From the NCBI GenBank assembly GCA_033239525.1, contig BSYO01000033.1, forward strand, positions 1,975,501-2,039,500: a DNA stretch of 64,000 nucleotides, in the 5' to 3' direction. Shown here one piece after another: positions 21,085-31,600 of the stretch (the stretch's first letter is position 1; each line of letters starts with the position of its first letter). A program made the translations under genes and the position numbers. The DNA is from Nepenthes gracilis. Taxonomy: Eukaryota; Streptophyta; Magnoliopsida; Caryophyllales; Nepenthaceae. The notes under the pieces are model-generated. The model was not told where the DNA came from, made no database searches, and saw nothing but the letters and a program-made list of their open reading frames with translations.

Positions 21085-22320
21085 ATGCTGGATGACCCTT
21101 ACCAGAGGTACTTGACAGATGGAGTACTACCAGACGATGCGGACGAAGCAAAGCGGATCAAGAAGATGGCAGGCTGGTATACCATGGTCGATGGAAGGTT
21201 ATATCGCCGTGGCTACTCGATCCCTTACCTCAGGTGCTTAACTCCTGATGAGGTAGACTACGTCTTGAGCGAAGTCCACATTGGGATCTGCGGATCGCAT
21301 ATCGGCGGAAAGAACCTAGCATTTAAAAATCATGCGTTAAGGATATTACTGGCCAATGATGAAGAGAGATGCGCTCGACTTTGTGAAGAAGTACGAAAAT
21401 TGCCAACTCTACGACAATCTTCACCACCAACCACCCACTGAATTGAGGACTCTCCAAGCTCTTTAGCCTTTTACACAATGGGGGCTTGATATTTTCCACC
21501 CGTTTCCCATTACCATTGGGCAAAGAAAATTCATCATTGTTGGTATCGACTATTTTACTAAATGGGTTGAAGCCACCTCGCTAGCCAAGATTATAGAGTA
21601 ATAACGCTTTGGAATTTGTCCGCCGAATATAGTCAGCAAATTTGGCATTCCCGAGGTCATCGTGACTGACAACGGAACCCAATTCACCGAAAAATACTTC
21701 ACCAAGTATTGTACCAGTTTAGGCATCAGATTGGTTTACACTTTGGTGCGTACCCGCAAATCAACGGATAAGTGGAGGTCACAAACCGTATGTTACTCCA
21801 TGGTCTGAAGACCAAGCTGGAGGACGTAGCGGACTCCTAGGTCAACAAACTGCCCTCTTACCTATGGTTTTATAGGACAACTCCAAAGGAATCGACTCGT
21901 GAGATGTCCTTTAGTCTCTGCTATGGGATCGAAATAGTAATTTCGGTTGAGATCGAACTTTTAAGTTTTATGGTTGAGTTTTTCGACCCGCAGGATGACT
22001 CTCAGAAAATTTGAAAACATCTAGATTTGCCGGAGGAAGCTCGCGATGCCGCCAGACTGTGGGCAGTAGCCTACCAACAATGAATTGCGTGTTATTACAA
22101 TAAGAAGGTAAAAGTGTGGCACTTCAAAGTTTGGGACTTGATCCTACAAAGCATCGAGGCCACAGGTAAGACCGTCAACCGTAATAAACTTTCTTTGAAT
22201 TGGGAGGGTCCCTTTTTAGTCTCGGCCATCCTACGAAATGGAGCATACAAGCTCTGGACCTAGAACGGCAAGTTGGTTCCTCGGACGTGGAACACGGTTC
22301 ACTTCAAACGTTATTTTTAG
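21085..22320 (+). pseudogene. Element 2 integrase remnant
   Basis: Zinc-binding region at 21085-21440: 'YRRGYSIPYLRCLTPDEV', 'EVHIGICGSHIGGKNLA', then a frame break before the Cys pair. Core: 'FIIVGIDYFTKWVEA' (first Asp, near 21560) and 'FGIPEVIVTDNGTQF' (second Asp, near 21670). The end is recognisable as 'LRNGAYKLWT..NGKLVPRTWNTVHFKRYF' in two pieces near 22230-22318. Multiple stops and frame changes. The pol reading ends here, shortly before the tandem repeats. Confidence 0.85.
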
Positions 22321-22497
22321 TAAAGGCATAGATAAGTCAACAATATGCATGCATGTAGGAACACTTTTCACGTTATATTTCTTGTATCACTGTATGGTAG
22401 ACTTCCTTTCCTTTCTTTTCTATATGCATATATATATTCGTTTGCAGGTTTACAAGAACTAAATTGCCCCTAAGTTAGGAGGATTTTTATCCTCTTG

Positions 22498-22696
22498 TAA
22501 CTAAACCCTTGTCATCCAGACGGCCCATGAGCGGTTATAACTAAATCCTGGGTATCCATGCGGCCTATGCACATTCGTAATTAAACATTAGTCATCCAGG
22601 CGGCCCATGAGCGGTCGTAATTAAACCTTGGTCATCCAAATGGCCTACCAACGATCGAACTAAACCTTGATCATCCAAGTGGCCCATTCGCGGTCG
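22498..22696 (+). repeat. Five tandem 40-bp repeats in element 2
   Basis: Five copies of a 40-bp unit, e.g. TAATTAAACATTAGTCATCC then AGGCGGCCCATGAGCGGTCG. They start 177 bp after the end of pol and are followed by CTTAGGGGGCTC, a G-tract like a polypurine tract. Position and core match the blocks in elements 1 and 3. Confidence 0.9.
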
Positions 22697-23105
22697 AAAT
22701 CTTAGGGGGCTCAACCAGCACATGCTACAACCTCCTTCGCCAGAAGCGAGCACGATTAGTCAACAATGGTCATCAGGAGCAAAGGCTCTCCGTCCAAAAG
22801 TCGGCCGCCCTAGTTCGCACTTGGGCAATGCCGCCAAACCTCTACTCATGCATAACATAGAACAGGTTTGACCCGATATCTGGGTATACCTTGTATCTGC
22901 TCCAAGACTTAAGTCCACCAGAGAGCGCAACAAACCTCTCAAGCAGCACTGACCGGCCAACTTGCGTGCAATATGCCAAGTCAGCCAGACCCTTGAAATG
23001 GCATGCAATTGGAAAAACGAAAAACAAGAATAGAAGTGCAAGAAAGAAGATGCATACTGCCATAAAAAATGGTGCATCAGGGCACTATTTATTAATATAT
23101 CATCA
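22697..23105. other. Untranslated internal region of element 2
   Basis: Between the repeats and the first antisense frame. No domain was recognised in the open frames of either strand. A minus-strand AATAAA (TTTATT near 23088-23093) could end an antisense transcript. Confidence 0.4.
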
Positions 23106-23619
23106 TTATACAAAGCGTATACGGCGTTCTTCATAATGTCTCGCAAAAAGAAAAAGGAGCAAAAAGAGTCCAGATGGTGCTGCCGCTGCCGAGATATCAT
23201 GTCTCAATTTGGTGACTTCCTGAGGCTGACAAACCTCCTCGAGAATTACATCGGGACCTCTGACCGTGATCGCTGGAATATCACACCAAGTCAGATCTCG
23301 GTGTAGCACCAACATTGCGCGAATCCAGAAACCCGACGGGGAAGTGAGGATCTACCAGGGAGGCGATCTTGCGACTGAAACGAATCCCCCCTGAAACCGC
23401 TCCTCCAGAACAGGAGCCACCTCTTCAAGGCAAAGCCTCATCCTCAGCTCGCCCTCAAGCACAGCAATCCGCCACAGGGCCCATTGGTGCTCCTCCTGAT
23501 CCTCTTGCTCGTCGTCATTAAAGGTCAGGCCCGAACGAATGGAGCGCTCCCTCTCCTGAGTCACCTCATCCTCCTCTAAGGATAAAATCTCGACCGCATC
23601 GTCCTGTACCTCATGAGCC
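23106..23619 (-). pseudogene. Possible second antisense frame of element 2
   Basis: A minus-strand frame runs from about 23619, just after an acceptor-like TTTGTTTACCAG, to 23106. One in-frame stop lies between 'SVARSPPW' and 'MLVLHRDLTWCDIPA'. The first part is acidic (DDEQEDQEEHQWALWRIAVL). The second contains 'VRGPDVILEEVCQPQEVTKL'. An AATAAA follows on the minus strand. No family was recognised. It could be a 3' exon of an antisense transcript, a second antisense gene or chance. Confidence 0.3.
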
Positions 23620-24464
23620 TGGTAAACAAAACGGTGTTAGCAAGGAAAATACAAATCGTTACAGTAAAAACCCTAAAGTCAGATGACAAAGGAAGTACTT
23701 GGCGAGAAGGCCTATTGCGGTCGGTACAGGCACCACAAAAAGGCTTTGGAAAGCTCTCAGAGAACGACCACCCAAAGGAGGAACCATGGGAAATGCTAGG
23801 CGTATTGTCCGACTCTCAGTTGGGGAGAGTCGAAATGCCTATTATATTCTCATCAGTCATGACAAGACAAGAATGGAGAACGGCTCAAGGGCAAGATTCA
23901 AGGGAAAAATTGTTAAGGCAAAACCCCAAAACCTTAGCCAATTTATAAACCAAAGTTCCTGCCTAAAATAATAACACACGAATCAAAGGGTTGCGTCGTT
24001 TCAAGTCACGTCGTTTTGGAACCCACCGATGCTTGCGTCACAGTTATAAGGGGTTAGTTTGAGCGTTGCAGCAAAAACCCTCAGCTAGTGAAAGAGAAAA
24101 GAATGCGACAAAGGCACAGGCAACGATGGATAGCATCCTAAGGGCAGGCCACTTCTACCAAAAAAAAAAAACGACCACCAAAAAGTTGGTTGCCAAAAAG
24201 TTAGCCACCTAAATTCATGCTTTGCAGTGCCATCAAGCTCCAGATCACAAATGAAGGACAAGCTTCGCCTGATGACGGGATCCACCCTAGTGTCTTCCAT
24301 AGGACCAAATTCCTTTAGTGAACGGCACAAACGTCTCGAAAAGGACAGACGACCAACTTGCTCACAATGCACCAAGTTGGTCGAAAAACGCAACGACAAT
24401 GCAACAACAATGCATAAAAGGCAACAACTAAGGCAAGAATGAAGAACGTCAATAAAATATTCAT
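23620..24464. other. Spacer between antisense frames of element 2
   Basis: No protein domain was recognised on either strand. It contains an A run near 24163 and short frames without similarity to known families. Confidence 0.4.
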
Positions 24465-24470
24465 TTTATT
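24465..24470 (-). terminator. AATAAA polyadenylation signal after the element 2 aORF
   Basis: The minus-strand AATAAA lies 84 bp after the last antisense stop (24554). The surrounding AATAAAATATTCATTTTATT is nearly palindromic, so both strands carry an AATAAA. Confidence 0.5.
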
Positions 24471-25060
24471 GATTAAAATCTGTACAATTACAATGAGTAT
24501 GGAGTACAAAATCTACGGTGGAGTAAAGTCTCCAGGAGGAGGAGGTGGCTGTCCTACGAGGCTCTCACGACGTTGGGCGAAATGGTTTGAGGGATCAAAA
24601 AGTTCCACAGAAAGTTGGGATCAACCAGTTGTGCTATGCGCCGGCAAAGGTAGACTCCCTCCGACAACCGTGTCATTAGCATGTCAGAAATCTCATGGGG
24701 GCATATGCGAGTAATCAACTCGTTCTCCAATGATGTCATTTTGCTGCGAGTTAATCGATACACTTCACATCAATGTCCTTTTCTTCCGTTAACAGGACGT
24801 TCTTCTCCCACAGTCTAGCAATTGCTTCTTCCAGATTGGCCACCACAGCTCCTGTAAGCAGTGTATTCTCGTCTTTTAATTTTGCGTTCTCCACCGCCAG
24901 ACTTAATATCACAGATTGTAGAGTGGCTGTCTCCTCCGGTGTACTCTACTCTCTGTAGCTCAAACTCTTCCTCAAACTAGGCTATCTCCTTATCATGATC
25001 GGAGATGGCTAGGTCCCGTTGGTGTAGTGCCTTGGTGACTGCCTTGCCAACTTTCTTCTC

Positions 25061-25131
25061 CTGCAAAGGCCACGCATGTCAAATGACAACAACGAGAGAA
25101 GAATACAAGAAGGAGAGCTACAAAAACTTAC
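25061..25131 (-). other. Putative 71-bp intron of the element 2 aORF
   Basis: On the minus strand: GTAAGTTTTTGTAG at the 5' end and CCTTTGCAG at the 3' end, with T-rich interior. It precedes the coiled-coil region, as does the 75-bp intron of element 1. On the sense (gag-pol) strand it has no splice signals, so it would persist through retrotransposition. Confidence 0.6.
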
Positions 25132-25423
25132 CCGCCAGATTCGATGTTCAAGCCTCGCTAGCCTACTACAGGACTTGGACTTTGGAGACGGAGGATTGAA
25201 CATAGCAGCCTCTTGGTTCGGCCCAATAGTGACCTCCACCGCACACTCCTCCAAAAGCTCAGTCATCGAATCCTTCGACTTATCAGGCTCTTTGCCAGCT
25301 AGCTCCTTTAGCGTCGTAAGCTGCTCAAAAATCGACTCCGACTGATCAGCTAGCGGCTCAACAACTGACAGATTGATGACTGACTATGAAATCCAGCTCT
25401 GTTGGCGACTTAATTGATGGTTC

Positions 25424-25570
25424 ATGCAACTCCGCCCACGGCTCACCAGCTGGCACCAGTGCCTCCATTCGCGGCCCATCAGTCGATTCTAGCAGCTCAG
25501 CTCGTGGCTCATCAGCCGGCCCTGGTGGCTCTACTCACGGCTCATCATCTACCTCCATCATTTCAGTCGA
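25424..25570 (-). repeat. 33-bp imperfect tandem repeats in the element 2 aORF
   Basis: About four units of 33 bp beginning CGGCTCATCAG or CGGCCCATCAG on the plus strand. On the minus strand they code for an 11-residue acidic Pro/Glu motif (PADEPRAEL, PAGEPWAEL). They occupy the same place in the protein as the 37-residue duplication in element 1. Confidence 0.7.
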
Positions 25571-27029
25571 CGGCTAAAAGCTGACTCAGGAGACGGCTCC
25601 CCCAACTCGAGCTGCGGCACCAATGCTAGCGCCACCTGCACCAAAACCATAGAGTGGCCCACTCCGCTGCACCTCATGGCTTCAATTTCCTCAAGAGCCA
25701 TCTCCTCTCCTAAGCGATCCCCTACTCCAGAAAAATGGCCAGCCGCTACGTAGTTTGGCCTAGAGGATGATGAAGAAGGCTCCAAAGTTCTCTTTTGCCT
25801 TGGACTGGTGGGAGCGGTGACAGGAGAGGATTCCCTAACAATCATAACTCCGGCTTTCCTCTTCCTCCGAGAAGCCTCCGACGATGGCGACCTAAACTTC
25901 TGTGTTGGAGAAGGAGGACCCCAATTGGCTCTTTTGGCCTCCTCTTGAGAAACCAGGTGGTCTCTCCTAAAATTTCTAGAGTGCTTTCTCACGAGCTCCA
26001 ACAACTCCTTCATGGTGGCAATCTCCTCCTTCTCTGGCAATCTAGTAAATGCCTTTGGTACATTGCTCCATTCCTTGGATAAGGGCCACGACTCCGCAAC
26101 ATGGACCAAGAAAAAGTGATCCTTCCAATTCTTCACTAATCGTAAATGGCGCTGTTGATCGGAAGATCCCTTGGGGCTAGAGAGATCCAGTCAGCACTCT
26201 AAGTGAAGCGAAACATCACTCTCATTGCGCCGATCGTTTACATCCGAGAATGATGGTGCATGGAGCAGAGGTATCGCACGACATTGGCATGGAGTCGTGT
26301 GATGAACACTTGGAGAGCGGGGAGGATATTAAGCAACTCCTGAGGGACTGGAAGACGGAGCCCACTTTTCAGATGGGCCTCGTATAAAGTGATGTAACCC
26401 TCAGGAGGGGAGCATGCTCGATCCTCCTTGCCAGGGACTCTGAAAACAATCTTATTAGAGATGTTATACTTGACGTATAATTCATTTACATCGCTTGCAC
26501 TGAGAACTGAAGCGATTTGGGAAGCCATGGAAACGAAGGAAAGCAATGAAATACTTAGAATTTCTCAGGAAGGAAAAGACGGAGGAAGGCATGAGAAGTT
26601 TGAAATGCAATGAATGGTACGCTTAAAGGTGTGTAAATGTCAGGAAATGGGAAAAACCGTCTCGAAAATGCATGCTCATCATTGTTACACGTGTCGCTCC
26701 TTGAAAGGTTATAAGCGATTCGGTCCCCGGGCGCATTAATTGCCAAGGATTACAAATCCCTACGTGTAGACACGTGGCCCACTTTTGAACTGACAATCTG
26801 GCGACGAGATGGTGCGTCTTTTCAAGTTCCCGCAATTCTTCGGATTAGACGGTCAACGATCCTGTCAACTTTTCATTCGTAAGTTCTTCAGATTTCATCC
26901 TAGACGGTCAACGATCCAACTGGCTAGCTCTCCGGAGATTGACTTCATGACCAACCGCTGCCTCGAGAGGATTGCCCATCCACTTGTGTCCCATCTTGAA
27001 TATACTGGAGGCCGAAGTCCCAAGTTACC

Positions 27030-27043
27030 AGCATGGGGGCTAG
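27030..27043 (+). other. Element 2 polypurine tract
   Basis: AGCATGGGGGCTAG directly precedes the 3' LTR start TGATGGG. The core matches that of element 1. Confidence 0.75.
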
Positions 27044-28049
27044 TGATGGGTAAATGAGTAATGGGCTAGCCGAGAAAGGAGTGACGACCCAGAATCACTA
27101 GGCTCATTTACGTCAGAACGGTCAACACCCCGCGTTGACCGGTTGGAAGCCAAAGAAGACAGAGAAATCAGGACGAACAACTTGAACTGTCAACTTCCAA
27201 AACGGTCAATACTTCTATTGACTAGAATCTTGATCACTTGAAGACCAAGCTTAACGCGGCCCAAGCCCAACTTGGCCAACGCATCACAATGGCCAGAACG
27301 GTCTTCTCCCTTGATTGCACGCTCCTCACAAAAGGCAATCCATTCAGTAATGGTCATCAATAGATCCAATGCGCATCCCTAAAGGAAGGCACCAGAATCC
27401 TCTCATTGTTTGTTACTAACCCTAACTGTTACAAGAACTCAGAAGGAAGGTAATTAAGGTAGCAATCGTTACTGCCACAGAAGCTCTCCGCCAAAAGAGG
27501 AAGAAATCCCAGTAGAGTACGAGAATCAAGCCCTTCCGCACAAGAAAGGTTGCCCAGGGCAACGCTTATAAAAGACCACGAAGTCTTCACTCCAAGACAC
27601 GCTTTCAGACACGCTTAAATTCGCTCGCAAACACTTGCATACTCCAACGATCTTACGCCCTCAGTTATTCCTACTTACCCACAAGAAGCTATCTTCTACA
27701 AATCTTCTACACTTTCAGGAGCGCAATCCTCGCTTTCTCTATTACGTTCCTAACGAATACAGTACTTAGAGTTTACACTTCTCATTGGCCTCAAAACCTC
27801 TCTCGACTAGAGCACACACCCATCTCAACATTCTCCGCATTTTCATCGCTTTCGTTATTTTTACCTTCCAAACTCAAAGGCTATTTATTGACTTGAGTAT
27901 CGGAGTGTTTTCGGTGGGACAACATTCCGTCAACGTTTGACCTATTGTTCTTAGTTGTGATGCGCAAGATCCGAATTCGACGGACGAAAACGGACTCAGA
28001 CGATCTATTTGACCTGAATCTGTTCGAAATTTGGATCGAAAATGCACCA
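27044..28049 (+). repeat. Element 2 3' LTR
   Basis: 1006 bp, TGATGGGTAAATGAG to AATGCACCA. TATAAAAG box at 27567-27574. Its right half aligns with 15888-16533 and its ends resemble those of the solo LTR at 13831. It points towards GlnRS. Confidence 0.87.
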
Positions 28050-28641
28050 TAAATTCATTCAATTTTATAGTCTCAAAACTTATAAATAAAAAAAAACAAA
28101 ATGCTTCAAAGATTACCAAATCATTCGCACAAAAAAATGTCATTATGTTTCTACGGGGAATGTTGCCTCTTATTTATACATATATAAGATAATTTTATTA
28201 TTCATAAAAAAAATAAGAGAATTAATTTCACAATTATTTAAATATATTTCTCAGAGTAAAACATTTAAACCCATTAAATTACAAACTTTCAAATAAATAA
28301 ATCGTAGGATTTATTTATGACATTTACGTCCCAGTATTTTAGTTTTTCGTACGATCGATTGCTTGGGCCGCAAGCGTTGGGTGTTGACTCGTTTCCATCG
28401 GTTGACCAATGAACCCATAAAGCACCGTACATTTGCGAAACGCTAGAGAAACGAAGTGACTTGTACAAGACCTTGGCCGCCGCTTTCAAGCCCTACACGA
28501 AAAATTGTCGCTTGATGAACTCGTTATTGCAGAAAAAACCCCGAGTTTGACGGACCAAATCGAATCAGCAAAAGCCCTACTATTCATTTGGCATCTGAGC
28601 AATAGCACAATACTGTTGCTGGTTAGCATTTGAGGAGATAG
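28050..28641 (+). promoter_or_regulatory. 5' region of the GlnRS gene
   Basis: 592 bp separate the LTR of element 2 from the GlnRS start codon. The first 250 bases are AT-rich and contain AAAACTTATAAATAAAA near 28076. The last 250 are mixed in composition and probably include the 5' UTR. No certain TATA box or start site can be assigned. Confidence 0.4.
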
Positions 28642-31600
28642 ATGCCAACTGAAACGGTTCCCAACGATGGAAGCTCTGAGAATCCGGTGGACCTCTTCCT
28701 GAGGATAGGATTGGAGGAAAAAACTGCTCGCAATACGATTGCGAACAATAAGGTCACGAGAAACCTGATCGACGTGATAGACGAGGTACTCTTCCTCCCA
28801 TCTACGGTCGCATATGAACCTGATTTCGAATTCTGAATATGGTTTTCTCTCTGGAAATTTCAGGCCGGCGTTTCGGATGGATGTGACCGGACCGTTGGTA
28901 ATCTCATCTACACGGTAATATTTTGTGTAATTCAGTTGAACTGTAAGGAACTCTGAGAAATGTTTAAGGAAGGTTAATGAAGCGGTACTTTTATCTAATT
29001 CTTCTTTTTTCAATAAATTTTGGCTTGGGAAGTGCTGGACTGGTTCTGCGCTAAGAAAATTGTGGTCTTGGAAAAAGATTGGTTATCAATTTTTTCGCGT
29101 TGTGCTTGTCAATCAGTGTTCGTGAAAGATATAGGAAACAAACTGGATTTTTTTATTTACTAATTTAAATTACTAGTGGAGTTATATGTAATTTTTGAGG
29201 TATATGGTGCAGGTTGCCACGAAATTTCCTCCAAATGCCCTTGTGCATCGCCCAAAGTTGCTGCAATATATTGTCTCATTCAAGGTTTGAAACATTAATG
29301 TGTTGAATGTGCTGTTTGAACTTGATTTCTCTCTTGATTTTAAAGTCGCAATTAGATTGTTTTCTAAATATCTGATATTTCTCTTTTAGTTTTTCCTCTT
29401 GGATCTCAATTTTAATAACATTATTAAGCTCCTAATCTCTGCAGATTAAAACCCCAGCTCAGTTGGAGGCTGCGTTTTCATTTTTTTCGAACATTGGTTC
29501 TGAGGGATTTAATCTGACTGAATTGGAGGAAGCATGTGGTGTGGGTAATACCATTCGATTCTTCTACTGAGGTTTATATTGAAATGCTTTTAGAATGTTG
29601 GTTGCTTCCTCCAATGAACTCCTCCATAAGGGGAAGTTAGATATGATCCCTATTGCCCAAGTATTGAAAATGATAGTGTGTCTTTTAGTTGGTCAAAGTA
29701 GCCATCTGTGATTAGCAGTTACCGGACTTGCCATTTTGCTGGTGCAAGTACTATTACCAGTTTATGCTTAGTCTCTCTTGCAGGATATCTGGTGCTATTG
29801 GTAAATTTATTTGTGTGTGTGATTCTTTTTCTACTACGATGGAACAATATATTATTTTAGTAGCCAATCCAAAAGTATAGTACATTTTTAGCGTGTTAGA
29901 TGCATATGTAGTGTCCCCTTAGGCCTTATCTAGTTCTCTTTAGGTTAGTTAAGCAACAGAGTGTGATTTTATTCTCTTAGTGTTTATTTCCATTAATATT
30001 TTTAACCAGTTCTAAGTTTTAGCATTTTATTTTTCAGTAATTAATTATCCATCTTTTGATGGGTTAATTTTAATTATAGTAACATATTAATTTTGGAGAG
30101 CTTCGAAATGGACTGAAAGTCATACCAATCGAGCATTCATAGTCCAAGTCATTGGTTGTGAAATGTGGATTCTTTATGCCTGGCTTTTTTACATTGATTT
30201 GTCCCTTTCTTTTGGGTTTGCTAAAGTTGTAGTGGTAATAGTAGTCACTTTCCTTATATTTAAGCAGGAATTGAAGTCTCTAGTGAAGAGATTGAGCAGA
30301 CCGTTAACAGTATTTTTGAAGAGAACAAGAATTCAATTTTGGAAAAGCGTTATCGAACAAATGGTTAGTATATGTCGGTCTTTAATTTGAATGTTGTCAT
30401 CCTACTTCATTGCTTAAATGTGTTATTATTTGTTCGGTGTTTATGCTTTTATGTTTGCAAGCTTATCATGACTTTGCGTTGAAAGGGACTTCATTCCTTT
30501 TTCTTTAGATGATTGATATCCGTCAGGCCTCATGTTATTGCTCCCCCCCTAATGCTTTTGTCTGTGTCAATATTGCAGAATGTGGACTGCTGTTGTAAGA
30601 TGCAACTAGGATTGGTAGCACCTATCATGTTTCATAGCCATTATTAATGATTATATAACTCCCTCTTTGTACATTCTTGGTACAATGATCATGTGCACAA
30701 TGTATAAGTTTGTGATCGTAAGAGCTGTTTTCCTATTAGGAAAACTTCCCTAGAACAATTTAAACATAAATTTTACCCATAAAAAGGGAAATCTTTTGCT
30801 TGTATCTCATGTCATCTTCCTTTCAATCACTCTTTCCCATGACCATCACTTGCCATATATATTGGGGCAAACGGGGCGTTCGGATAGAATGCACCGAGAG
30901 TGCAATGACCGAGAGGACAAGACGCTTGGACAGAGGGACAGCGCTCGGACGGACAGCCAAAGGAGAGAAAGAAAACTGAGAGAAAACACACGAGATTTAA
31001 CGTGGAAAACCCTTCTGAAACCAAAGGGAAAAACCACAGGAGCAGAGTCAACAGCAAATCCACTATGTGAAATATATTACAACCTCCAAGACGGAGTATC
31101 CGCTACATACCCGAGAAGTCAAAGAGAAAAACTCTCCAGAGCAAACCAAGAAAACACTCTTTTTCTTGTTACTCTCTATTCTTCTGTTTTTCGTTCTCTT
31201 ACCGGTGGTGCACTCCTCTTCTCATTCACAATTGCCCTTTTGCTCTCTCCAAGATTGCTCTCTCAATCTTGCTCACGCCCTCTGGCTCTTGGCTCTGTCG
31301 AGCTTTTCAACCGGCAGCAGTCCATATATATAGACACAAGGGGCCTAGGCCCAGCCAGCCACCCTACTGCCAGTAGGGTGGCAGGACCATGCCCCTTAAA
31401 CCTGCTATGGCAGGCATACGTCCGGCATGCTAGGATGGCAGTCCTGACACCTTGAAAATTGCAGCCGTCTGCCCACCTGCAAAACGCGGCTGCAACAGGC
31501 CTACTGAGGAAGTCAACGCCTAGGCTTCAGAGTCCCCGTCCATGTCCTCAGCAGCTTCTTGGACATGATGCCTCTGATAAGTCCTCGTCTACTATTTCCG

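Larger units (their letters stand above)
24554..26528 (-). pseudogene. Antisense gene (aORF) of element 2, Transposase_28-like
   Basis: Start ATG at 26528-26526 (MASQIASVLSASDVNELY). The first block 'EGYITLYEAHLKSGLRLPV' and 'RLHANVVRYL', and the second block 'NWKDHFFLVHVAESWPLSKE' (from 26136), align with the element 1 aORF. Then come a basic patch (SRRKRKAG), an acidic region with 33-bp repeats (25424-25570), a short intron (25131-25061), a coiled coil around 24800-24900 (LAVENAKLKDENTLL; LEEAIARLWEKNVLL) and the C-terminal 'GVYLCRRIAQLVDPNF', matching 'GIRMCHRVLRLIRPHF' in element 1. Defects: TAA at 26240-26238, TAG at 26201-26199, a frameshift near 26150 and others downstream. A TTATAA on its strand near 26709 could serve as TATA. 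Function unknown. Confidence 0.72.
15888..28049 (+). mobile_element. Element 2: decayed Tat-type gypsy retrotransposon with antisense genes
   Basis: A 12.2 kb element: truncated 5' LTR, PBS, gag, protease, RT, RNase H, a second (Tat-type) RNase H, integrase, 40-bp tandem repeats, antisense gene(s), PPT and a full 3' LTR. All pol domains are present but broken by many stop codons and frameshifts, so it cannot make its own enzymes. The duplicated RNase H next to integrase is a known mark of the Tat lineage. The 5' LTR lacks its first roughly 345 bp, so the original left border and target duplication are lost. The 3' LTR ends 592 bp before the GlnRS start codon. Confidence 0.88.

Noticed and set aside
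22498..22696. CRISPR-like array
   Set aside because: The 40-bp units repeat without unique spacers, in a plant retroelement. They are ordinary tandem repeats.
22760..23200. Minus-strand 146-codon frame in element 2
   Set aside because: No domain or similarity; composition like untranslated sequence.
28486..29013. Minus-strand 175-codon frame over GlnRS exons 1-2
   Set aside because: Opposite strand of proven exons; no domain.
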